DNA of 64,000 bases from Sceloporus undulatus (Eukaryota > Chordata > Lepidosauria > Squamata > Phrynosomatidae): positions 138,343,543-138,407,542 of the forward strand of contig NC_056525.1 of the NCBI RefSeq assembly GCF_019175285.1. Direction: 5' to 3'. The notes under the pieces were generated by a model, which saw only the letters and a program-made list of their open reading frames with translations, made no database searches and was not told the DNA's origin. Made by a program: the position numbers and the translations under genes. Below, piece by piece: positions 56,001 through 64,000 of this stretch; within the stretch, counting starts at the first letter, position 1, and every line of letters starts with the position of its first letter.

Positions 56001-59000
56001 GTGGTGCTTATTTTGTTTTCTATAGTCAAACTTACTTTTGGGCTTTCTTCCTTAACTGTCATTAGTAGCCATTCCAAGTGTTTGCTAACTTCTGCTAGTA
56101 ATATGGTGTATCTATATAACAAATTGGTATTTCTTCCAATACTTTTCCACTCCCATTTTCTGTATGATATGTTCTAATCTTAAATTAAACTGATAGGATG
56201 ATAAAATCCCCCCTTCTCAACTGAAAACCATTCTGTTCTTCTGTATCTGTCTAGATAGTGGGTTCTTGTTCTGAATATTGGTTACGCATCATGATAATCA
56301 AATGCTATGGTTCATCCATTTCTGTTAGAGTGATCCATAGGTTTTGATGATCTACACAGTCAAAGCTGTAATCTATAAAGCACAGGCTTTCTTCAGAAAT
56401 TCTTTGCTGAGCCCCAGTAGCCAATGTTTTAGTGCCTCTGCCTTTTCTGGATTCAGTGTAAAGGTCTGGCATTCCTTTCTCCGTATATGGTATAAGTCTT
56501 TGTTGTAAAATCTTGAGCACCACCCAGCTTGCATGGGAGATTTAAGTAGTGGTCCAATGGTTACAATTTCTGGGGTTTTCTTTCCTATGGAACTTGACTA
56601 ATCTTTTCTACCCCCATATATGTTGGCAAATTTTTCTTAGGACAGATTCTGGCTCTAGAGGCTGAAACAGCTCATTCATATGGACCTTAATTACATTCTT
56701 GCTGCCTTTTCTTCTGGGTCTATTCAAATGCCAAAACACAGTAATTTGTGCCACTGCAGCACATCTAACTTTATCCAACCAAGCACATACCTTGACATGC
56801 TGTGTTCGCTGAAGCAATCGTCGATAAAGATTTCTTGTGTTCTCATATTCTTCTTGTTCAATTTCAAAGTCAATGTAGGATTTCCAAAGAACCTAAGGGA
56901 AGGGAAGATAGATCAATTAAGATTTGTAAATGTTTGCTTGATCCAGTAAGGGCATCTGAAGATATAGCTGCAGTACTATGGGACACAAAAATTGAAGTAT
57001 TTCTTTCCAATTTGGACCTTTCAGTAACCTATTGGATTTTAAGGAACTTTGATGGTGCTCAGGCAGAAGTGATTTTCAGAGTATTTGAGCACTTATAGTT
57101 AAGTGTAATTCTAATATGTTGTAAAAGATTTCATTGACCTCCCCGAGATCTTGTCCCCATATGTTTCCTTCATTTACTAATATGAGATGCAAAAGCTTTA
57201 AAACATATATTAAATGCCCTGCAGCTGATGGAGGGGAAGGTATGACCAATATTGTGTTGATGGATACTGCTCACTTAGATGCCAGAAGATGGAAGGTTTA
57301 TTTCTTTTGAATATCCATTATCTGATCTGATCTTGCTACACTGAACCATCTGACACTGTATTAAAGGTATTATTTCTCTATTTATAGTGGCTGGGACAGA
57401 CAAATAATATACAAGTCTGCTAAGTTTGTCAAGCTAGACCTGGAAAAGAGAATGTGTATAAATTATGAGATAACACACATCTTTTGAGTCATAAGTAGTC
57501 TTCCCTATGCTATAACTGATCTGCACGAAGAAACACTCGTGTGTGTTCATGCTGGCTTTGATGTATAATACTCATTAGTCAAATAGGCTTTGCACACACA
57601 TTAAAATACATAATAAAATGATCAGCAGGTCAATTTAAAACTCAATGAATATAGACTATTGTTTAATGAGAATGGCTCAAACAAACTGTTCTCTTTTAGT
57701 AAAATGTGTTACACTCATCTTCAATTTTAACTCCATGTATTACTTCTGTATAGCATATTCTCTCCTTATGAGTCAAACACACTACAGAGCATAGCAGTTC
57801 TGTAGAAGTAGTCTTACCTCTGGCATGTCTAATCGTGGTTGGCCAATAGCCAATTCATATATTGCCCTGGCCCTGTCAATATCACCAAGAATGGTTTCTA
57901 ATTCAGCAAATTTGATCCATGATGTGCAGTTTTCTGGTGCAAACTCAAGAAACTTCTCATATAATTTCCGGCAACGATCAAATTCTCGTAGTTGCAGCTC
58001 TAGTTCAATGTATCCTTTAAATAACTTGTTCTTTGGGCATTTACCTATGGATGTTCCCTGTAAGGAAGAGAGCAGGACATTTGTTAAGACTTTTTTTTTT
58101 GGAGACAGAGCACATGGCTAGATCTTTAAAGGGAAACATGTTGGGAGGGGGACTTTAAAAAATTGCAATGAGTTGGTTGCTAACATTTGATTCTTACTCC
58201 CATTTTTGGCATTAACATTTTCATGTGATAAACTGGTCCATGATACTTTAAATTACCATAGCCTAACAGCAACGTTGATTTATCTTGGCTAATGAGAAAT
58301 GCCTATAGACAGAGCGATAATAGGAATCCTGGTCCTGCTGGGCATAGAGTGGGTTATTTAAAAAACAAACAGACCCAGTCATAAAAATGTGCAGGAAAAA
58401 GAAGAAAATCAAGATATTGCACAGAAACAGGTGGTCAGAGATCAGAGTGGTATGGTAACACTAAATCCAACTGTGACAAAAGTCTTATCATTTAACCTTC
58501 TGTGATTCCAGTGCTGATCAGACCTAAGTATTTTTGTTTGCTGTTTTAAATCTTCTTACCAGAACTTGGTTAAAGAAGTATAATAAGGATGGAGCAATCT
58601 TATAGTCTAAGTCAATTTGTCAGGAAGAAAGTGACCTGAACCTCCCATTCAGCTTAGAAGCCAAGCCACCAACATGGCAGATCAGTTCCTACCTGGGAAC
58701 AAATGCAAATAATAACTGTAGAAGGATATCTAATCTAACATACAGCTAGCAAAAGAATTATAACATTGGTCTCTGATAAAGAATGAAGAAATCAGAATCT
58801 TCACCTCTACTTACTAGCCAGTCATATCACAAATATGCAACTGTCTAAAACCAGTTATGAAACCACAGACCTGGAGTAACACGGTTATGTGAAAGATCAC
58901 AGCTTCTATTTTATCTATCTCTTAATATATTAATGCAACCCATAGTTTAAAAATATCCATTTTATATTCGAAGAGATAGCAGATAAAACCAGTTTGATCA

Positions 59001-62000
59001 CCTTCTCTCCAACACAAGGGAGGTAATTTGAATAATAACGTTATCATATTTACCAGTGCTCGTCTTGCAAATTGTAGATTCTTCTGTCTTATTTCAAATT
59101 GAGCATACAACAGCCACATTTTGGCAAATGTAAACTGAAAGGGAGAAGCAATAAAAAGGTTTTGCTAAAATAATGCGGTTTTTGCTAAAAGAACAATGCA
59201 GCTTTAAAAGTCAAGACTGAAGCAGCAATACAGTTTCTGTTTCGATGTGCTGTAGCAGGAAGCTTGTCCCAATCAATTTTTATTAAGCAAGATTAAAAAC
59301 TATCTTTGACAATATTTTTTTTCAAAATGCACTGGGAATTACATCTTTTGTATGTTGCTGTTTTTGACTTTAGTAATCCTGTATCCTCAAAGGAAAGCAT
59401 GCTTTACATGCAAAGGTTTAGGCTATGTCTCATCAAAAGTGATGGTACAAATAATCTGCTAGCTCTTCTATTGCAGCTTTAAATGGTTCTAACAAGGGTT
59501 TAGTTATAAAACCAGTTTAGTTGAATCAGAGCCAATATTTATGTATTTCATTGATTCTAGAAGAACTAAGGTAGGATAAGGAACCTTTAGACCAGGGGTC
59601 GGCAACCTATGGTCCGCGGGCTGGATCCGGCCCGGCGAGGCCTTGGGACCGGCCCCAGCCCGGTCCTGCCACCAATTGCCACCCCCGCCGCAACTTCCGC
59701 GCCACTCCGGGCGCCATTTTGAGTTCGGCCCCCCCCCCAGTTGTCTGAGGGACAGCAACCCGGCCCCTGGCTCAAAAAGGTTGCCTACCCCTGCTTTAGA
59801 CCTTCAAATGTTAACATGCTCAGATGATAACTTCTCCCATGAGCCCCACCTAGTATGGCCAATTGTTAGTTATTGTGGAAGAAGTGGTGCAAAACATGTG
59901 GAGTGAAAAAGGTTCCCCACTCTTGCACAAAAAGGACATATGACAGCAACTCTCATTTTTCAGATTGTGGCCAGTCCCAGAGTGTGGAATACAGTGTTTC
60001 AATCAACATTTTGTATTTTGGGGAAGGCACACAGTTAAGCACATTTATTGGTTTATTCACAGGGACCTTCCAAATATGAAATCATTTACACGTTGTGACT
60101 CCTTTCCTATAACATGAAAACTTTCATTTAAAAGCTTAGGGCACCATCTAGAGCAGGCCTGCACAACATACAGAACTAAGGGGTGCATGTGGCCAGCAAA
60201 AGGATTTCAAGTGGCGCACAAGGATGTGGAATGACTTCAAGGCTCCTCCACTGCTTGGATTTCTCCCAAGAAGAAGGCCAAGTGGAGGAGGAGGACAGGC
60301 AAATGCTTGCCCCTCAAAGATCCTCCTTGGCCCAGCATTCTGCTGAGGAGGACAGGCGGAGGAAGAGGACAGGCAAATGCCCACCCCTGGTTCCTCGGTC
60401 ACCCAGTCTGGGTGGAGGAGGAGGACAAACAAAGCTCCTCTGCCATAGGATAGAATTCATATTAATAATATTAATTATTCATCAATTAATATTTAATGAA
60501 AATCCATCTGTGGTCAAAAGAGGGTTAGCATATTTAAATGTTGGTCCCTACCTGCTGTCAAGTTGTGCAGGTCTGATCTAGAGGCTATTTCTTTCACACA
60601 ACTTCCACTTGAAATGAACACTGTGTTCACATTAATTAATGTGCTCCTGTGTAGTTCCTGTTCACTTGAATGTGGCTTGTCTAGACTATTTCCAGATGGA
60701 AGGTGCTCTAGACAAGTGTCACCAAATAGAACTGGAATTAGTATATATGGTTAACATTTTATCTTCTGATGTTACTTGTTGATTTATAATCATATTTATC
60801 ACTCCCATCATCATATGTTAAGTTTTCTCTCAAAGTATGAAAAATATTCCACACATAATACACCAATAATCCACACACCAAAATTAAAGTATATATTTGT
60901 GAAAAAGCTGCAAAATTTAGGTAAAAAATTGGCCTAAAAATTAGGTCCCCCCCCCCCCCCCCGACTCCTCCCAGATGGACTGCCTCTGGGAAAAGGCTTC
61001 TTCCCAGATGGGCTGCCTCCTTAAGTCTGACCCTCAACCTATCCATGGATCATATAAAAATCAACAATTTTGACCCTAAAAGTTGACCTCGTCTTATATA
61101 TGAGGCCAACTTATAGTCAACTATATACAGTACTGTTCCCATACAGTCCGGCCTCCATATCCACGGATTTGGTATGCATGGATTCAACCGCCCACTGCTT
61201 CAAAGTATTAAAAAAATACATTCCAAAAAGCAAACCTTAATTTTGCCATTTTATATAAGGGGTATAATTTTCCATGCCATTATATGTAAGAAGACTTGTG
61301 CGTCCACAGATTTTGGTATCCACATTGTGTGTGTGTGTGTGAGAGAGAGAGAGAGTTTCCTGGAACCAAACCCCAGAGGATAGCAAGAAACCACTATGCT
61401 AGAAAAAAGGAGTCAAGACTAGAATAGGTGAATGTATCCCAAGCCTCCATGACTTCATGGAAGAGGTTAATTTGAAAGAGGTTCTTCCCTGCCACATATA
61501 ATCACTTACACTTCTCCCTTCTTCTTTAGACTGATATTAAATTGTGGATCATATCAATGTATTCTTTTGCTTCCTTACTTTTCATTTTAAGGTCAAGGTT
61601 ACTTTCTGTGAAGACACATCCAAGTAGCTCCTTCCATGGTGGTTATATATATATATATATGCATGCTTCCCAGTGGCAAGAGATTACACACATCAAAGCA
61701 GCTAGTGGAGCCATTAGAAGTGGAAGGACATTAAGGGGAAGAGTATAATTACTAACAGTATAAACAAGTAAGCAAACACGAACAGATTACTGCTTGAACA
61801 GCATTACTAAATGTCAGTTATAACAATGCACCATTACAAAACTATTAACTACTGAACATAGATATGGTATACACATAGTACCTTTTTGTGAGGAATGAGT
61901 TCAACGCATGCTTGATACACTTGCCTTGTTCGCTCTGGATCCTGAGAAGCAAGAAAATCCATGTTATATAGTTAAAACAAAGCCTCACAGTCAATTATAA

Positions 62001-63338
62001 TTTTAAAAATGCCCCAAGAAAAATATCATCTCATTTCCTATATTAGTTACACTATTTACATTTGTCTTCCACATTTGAAAACATAAGACTTTACATTTTC
62101 CAGTCTCTATTCTCTCTCTCTCTCTGGCCCAGGTTATCCACTTTTTCTTCCTAGTTGGGGAAGTTTTTGATGAGGAGTTCAAAATGTAAAATACAATTAA
62201 GTGAGAATGAATATTGGAAACATCTCAGAAACTGCTCTTTGCTTTAAAGCCATATTACTTCTTGTGGCACTGGTATCTTTTTTTATCTTCTTCCTTAGCC
62301 TGCAAATGCGCTCAGTTTGTCCTCAGATAATCCCAGCAACTCAGGCAAGACTGGAAGTAACCCAACTGATGGTTTTCCTCAGATATAGGATGGTGCTCCT
62401 GACACTTGCTCCTCAGGGAAACCGACTGGGCGACTACACTGTTAACATTTAAGGAAGGGAGGGCTTTTTCACCCTGAATGTTCTTTCTTCTGTAAGTAAG
62501 CTCCCAGCAGGTGTGCGCCAGTGCTGGATGGTATAAAATCCACATATATTCATATACAGTAGTCCCTCGGGTTACGAAATTAATTCGTTCCGCGGCTCCG
62601 TTCGTAACCCGAGTAATTTCGCAACCCGAAAAGGCTAGCGGCTAGCGCTGGAAAGCCGCTAGCCGCGCTTTGCGGTTTGAATTTCGCGCCGAAAAAAACA
62701 TTCGTACCCCGAAAAAACACCGTAAACCCGGAACAGTTTTTTCCTATCTATTTTTTTCGTATCCCGGAAATTTCGTAACGCGATCAATTCGTATCCCGGG
62801 GTACCACTGTATATCTAACTATACATTCTTTTCCTTCAACAACTACACATAGACCCCTTTATGTGTGCATTTTTAATAGTGTCAAATTATTGCTGTATAG
62901 CTCTTTGTTTTGACTGTTACTGTGGAATGCAATGCCTATTAAGGTAACTGCCTTACCTGTGGTTTTCCTCAATTTTACACACCCATTCAAATTAACTAAA
63001 TTCCATGCAGATGCAAGGTAGTAGCAATGAATTGCAAATTTTAAATTCAAAGTGAGAACCTATCTGAAATGTTGTTTTATTTCCTAGACCATTTTGTAAC
63101 CTATCAGGTGAACGAAAAGACAAGATTCAGGAAGTACTTGTTTTACCTTTGCCTCTAGCTCTTCATAAAGTGCATAATTAATCCACAGATAGATGTATCT
63201 CTTCCAGTGTCTCTTTTCTTGGATTGGTGGGACATTGGCAATGGCTCTTTCATAAACTTCACGTACAACATCAGGATCTGCATCACTTTCCACAAGCCGC
63301 AGGTAATCAAACCAGGCATCATAGTTATGTGGATTAGC
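52864..63338 (-). CDS. CRNKL1: CRNKL1 (crooked neck-like 1), 3' seven coding exons
   Basis: Spliceosome protein, orthologue of Drosophila crooked neck and yeast Clf1, a nuclear scaffold of the NineTeen-related complex built of half-a-TPR (HAT) repeats. Seven exons (63147-63338, 61882-61941, 59054-59134, 57818-58057, 56791-56892, 53534-53779, 52864-53023) code about 360 residues, the C-terminal half of a protein of roughly 690. The HAT pattern (W-x-x-Y, paired aromatic and R/A-R-x-x-Y-E-R-A) is clear, for example [13 protein letters not shown] and [15 protein letters not shown]. The first five exons are exact multiples of three and intact; the last two show small frame breaks, probably sequence errors. 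Exons coding the N-terminal half lie beyond 64000. NAA20 is the convergent neighbour, as in other vertebrates. Confidence 0.95.
53534..53779 (-). CDS. CRNKL1: CRNKL1 penultimate exon (frame breaks)
   Basis: Codes the segment from VWISFAQFEL to the basic [17 protein letters not shown], ending GGG|gtgaga. As written, the frame is lost at the GERANKT segment (one base short) and regained at LLES-WRN (two bases short). The exon is thus three bases shorter than expected but partly out of frame. The first codons are also scrambled (gtgtgagatcat for an expected gtgtggatcagt). The inverted copy at 25835 keeps the missing TG. Confidence 0.88.
54340..54510 (+). mobile_element. tRNA-derived SINE fragment
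   Basis: Body and tail of the common iguanian SINE: 'ttgggggaaggcaatggcaa', 'aatcttgccccatgataggt', then 'aactcagaaatgacttgaaa' followed by gcatagaacaataacaacaa. The tRNA-like head is missing. In the CRNKL1 intron between the penultimate exon and the one before it. Confidence 0.75.
55090..55310 (+). mobile_element. tRNA-derived SINE with head
   Basis: Head 'gagagccagcatgattcagt' and 'ggtttaagcactggactaaa' with a degenerate B-box region (ccaggattccaatctta), then 'gggtgaccttgggtaatcac' and 'gcctcagaggaaggtaatgg'. Typical of the squamate SINE family also seen at 54340 and 63643. In a CRNKL1 intron. Confidence 0.75.
55376..55860 (+). mobile_element. Old LINE/SINE 3' fragment split by a MITE
   Basis: The flanks of the GC-rich MITE form one broken repeat: 'atcaagtcagctttgaccta' with 'tggaaaccctatgaatgaga' on the left, and 'ggtcttgcaaactcaggcct' with 'gtggctttctgtggcatgga' on the right. 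This resembles a BovB/RTE-type 3' untranslated sequence common in squamates. Family assignment is tentative. Confidence 0.45.
55437..55762. mobile_element. GC-rich MITE with 15-bp terminal inverted repeats
   Basis: Starts ggcggggtacagacc and ends ggtctgtaacccgcc, inverted complements with one mismatch. CAA borders both sides (55434-55436 and 55763-55765), perhaps a 3-bp target-site duplication. Inside are short palindromes: ggcgcc pairs, tacgta words, and aagaagctcca / tggagcttctt near 55662-55686. GC and CpG content are far above the AT-rich intron around it. The minus-strand open frame 55765-55397 (122 codons) follows from composition and is not a gene. Superfamily unclear; a 3-bp duplication would fit PIF/Harbinger. 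Confidence 0.75.
55850..55900. repeat. (TA)n-rich microsatellite
   Basis: About 50 bp of imperfect TA repeat (atatatattctatatattat and so on). The noisy inverted copy keeps a shorter version near 23525-23560. Confidence 0.85.
56791..56892 (-). CDS. CRNKL1: CRNKL1 exon, 34 codons
   Basis: [18 protein letters not shown] followed by [16 protein letters not shown]. Acceptor cccttag, donor AAG|gtatgt. One HAT repeat. Intact and in phase with its neighbours. Confidence 0.95.
57818..58057 (-). CDS. CRNKL1: CRNKL1 exon, 80 codons
   Basis: Runs from [20 protein letters not shown] through [18 protein letters not shown] and [19 protein letters not shown] to QPRLDMPE: two HAT repeats. Acceptor ccttacag, donor GAG|gtaaga. 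Exactly 240 nt, intact. Confidence 0.96.
59054..59134 (-). CDS. CRNKL1: CRNKL1 exon, 27 codons
   Basis: [19 protein letters not shown] followed by LQFARRAL. Acceptor ccctttcag, donor CTG|gtaaat. Exactly 81 nt, intact. Confidence 0.96.
59593..59793. mobile_element. hAT MITE, GC-rich, with 8-bp target-site duplication
   Basis: The terminal inverted repeats caggggtcggcaacct and aggttgcctacccctg differ at one position, and ctttagac borders both sides (59585-59592 and 59794-59801). The inside is GC-rich and includes a C run. No coding capacity. In a CRNKL1 intron. Confidence 0.88.
60154..60575. mobile_element. hAT element, 422 bp, with 8-bp target-site duplication
   Basis: The ends caggcctgcacaac and gttgtgcaggtctg are inverted complements with one mismatch. 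atctagag borders both sides (60146-60153 and 60576-60583). The inside holds direct repeats of a 'ggaggaggacaggcaaatgc'-type unit (about 60287-60310 and 60360-60381). Non-autonomous. In a CRNKL1 intron. Confidence 0.88.
60940..61135. mobile_element. Unclassified squamate MITE, one end
   Basis: The words 'gacctcgtcttatatatgag' and 'gccaacttatagtcaactat' followed by atacagta are the end of a repeat common in lizards. The other end is not clear. A run of about 18 C lies at 60945-60962. Confidence 0.45.
61143..61385 (+). mobile_element. Tigger/MER2-like MITE
   Basis: Left end 'cagtccggcctccatatcca' with 'ggattcaaccgcccactgct'; right end 'gattttggtatccaca' and 'cctggaaccaaaccccagag'. Same family as 6536-6785 but inverted. 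It contains a (gt)n(ga)n microsatellite at 61326-61357. Non-coding. Confidence 0.65.
61882..61941 (-). CDS. CRNKL1: CRNKL1 exon, 20 codons
   Basis: [20 protein letters not shown], exactly 60 nt. Acceptor ttctcag, donor AAG|gtacta. Intact. Confidence 0.95.
62557..62809. mobile_element. Tc1/mariner-type MITE
   Basis: The ends cagtagtccctcgggttacg and cgtatcccggggtaccactg are imperfect inverted complements of about 22 bp, bordered by TA on both sides (62555-62556 and 62810-62811). The inside repeats 'ttcgtaacccg'-type words and a 'gctagcggctagcgctgg' palindrome-like segment. 253 bp, no coding capacity, CpG-rich. In a CRNKL1 intron. Confidence 0.82.
63147..63338 (-). CDS. CRNKL1: CRNKL1 exon, 64 codons (most 5' exon in the window)
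   Basis: [64 protein letters not shown]. Two HAT repeats. Acceptor ttgaaag, donor AAG|gtaaaa. Exactly 192 nt, intact. Confidence 0.96.
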
Positions 63339-63642
63339 CTTTCAAGAAAGATGGAGAAGAGTTTCAGAAGTATAAGTAGAGCCTGCTAGCCCTAGGAAAA
63401 TGCCAGGTGTTTAAAAAAACTAGAAGTCTTGTTGTAATTTAGTATTGAATATAATGAATACTCTTATATCTAAATGTCACTGTGAGCACCCAGGAAAGGA
63501 TTCTACTAATAGTGTGGCAATTGCAACAAACATGCTGCCAATTCTTACATTCTGAGGGTGTTGTAGCAACTTTTAATTTTTTTTTAAAAAAAGTAGTGTT
63601 TCTATCCTGGATAGTTGTAAAAACAATTTTTTATGTATTTTG

Positions 63643-63860
63643 ACTGTTGTTGTTATGTGACTTCAACTCGTATATGGCCTATGATGATCCTAAGGCGAAC
63701 CAGCATGGGGTTTTCTTGGCAAGTATTGTTCAGAGGTTTGCCACTGCCTTCCCCTGAGGCTGGGAGTATGTGACTTGCCCAAGGCCACCCAGTGAGTTTC
63801 ATGGGCAAGCAGGGAATTGAACCCTGGTCTTCATAGCCTAACACTCAAATGACTACGCTT
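63643..63860 (-). mobile_element. tRNA-derived SINE
   Basis: On the minus strand: head near 63860, a B-box-like ggttcaattccc (from gggaattgaacc at 63812-63823), then 'gggtggccttgggcaagtca', 'cctcaggggaaggcagtggc', and a tail ending in acaacaaca. Same family as 54340 and 55090. In a CRNKL1 intron. Confidence 0.8.
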
Positions 63861-64000
63861 GTTAACATTTACAAAGGTCAGAATCATTTGTGCTTTATAT
63901 AACTGCCACCCCTAAAATTACCTCAATGAAATAAAACTAGCCACAGAACTGGCATAACAGAATAAAATCTGCAAAATAAACAAAGAAAACAAATACTGTA

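Noticed and set aside
59504-59906. Overlapping frames of 60-90 codons
   Set aside because: They lie on the hAT MITE at 59593-59793 and reflect its GC-rich inverted-repeat sequence.
1-64000. CRISPR array, operon, phage or other prokaryotic defence system
   Set aside because: No direct repeats with regular spacers, no ribosome binding sites or operon spacing; the DNA is vertebrate throughout.
1-64000. Endogenous retrovirus or other LTR element
   Set aside because: I saw no paired long terminal repeats and no recognisable retroviral or LTR-type domains. The only reverse transcriptase is from an L2 LINE.

Overview
The window is vertebrate nuclear DNA from a squamate reptile, most likely an iguanian lizard. 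The evidence is two split host genes with vertebrate splice signals, plus a repeat set of CR1, L2 and BovB/RTE LINEs, SPIN-type and other hAT elements, Tc1/mariner and Tigger-like MITEs, and tRNA-derived squamate SINEs. There are no prokaryotic features.

Two real genes are present, tail to tail. NAA20, catalytic subunit of the NatB N-terminal acetyltransferase, is on the + strand. Its six coding exons (6011-6063, 6381-6405, 7169-7259, 46537-46672, 48144-48289, 49251-49336) join in phase to a complete 178-residue protein. CRNKL1, the crooked-neck spliceosome factor, is on the - strand. Seven 3' coding exons lie between 63338 and 52864; its 5' half is beyond the right edge.

NAA20 intron 3 is split by about 35.6 kb (7766-43399) that looks like failed gap filling, not genome. 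In order it holds: 13.2 kb of almost pure G/T low-complexity sequence (7766-20931); a noisy inverted copy (20932-36179) of 43399-58503; a run of 25 N; an 844-bp island with another L2 3' end; a second run of 25 N; and a noisy direct copy (37074-43399) of about 787-7765. Removing the block restores one L2 insertion with a matching 7-bp target-site duplication and a normal intron of about 3.6 kb. True order: 1-7765 joined to 43400-64000.

The redundancy is useful in two ways. The noisy direct copy lacks two insertions present in the first copy (a SPIN hAT and a LINE 3' end, both inside a CR1) and shows their empty sites, suggesting segregating insertions. The inverted copy carries bases missing from the last two CRNKL1 exons, so the frame breaks there are probably sequence errors.

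Layout: 1-2400 no recognised gene; 2400-4600 nested LINEs with SPIN; 4600-6310 cluster of palindromic MITEs around the NAA20 promoter; 6011-7765 NAA20 exons 1-3; 7766-43399 artefact; 43400-49625 rest of NAA20; 49625-52810 intergenic with a second SPIN; 52811-64000 CRNKL1 with SINEs, two more hAT elements, a Tigger-like and a mariner-like MITE and a GC-rich MITE. I found no new biological system; the main observations are the assembly structure, the polymorphic SPIN, and the MITE-built promoter region.
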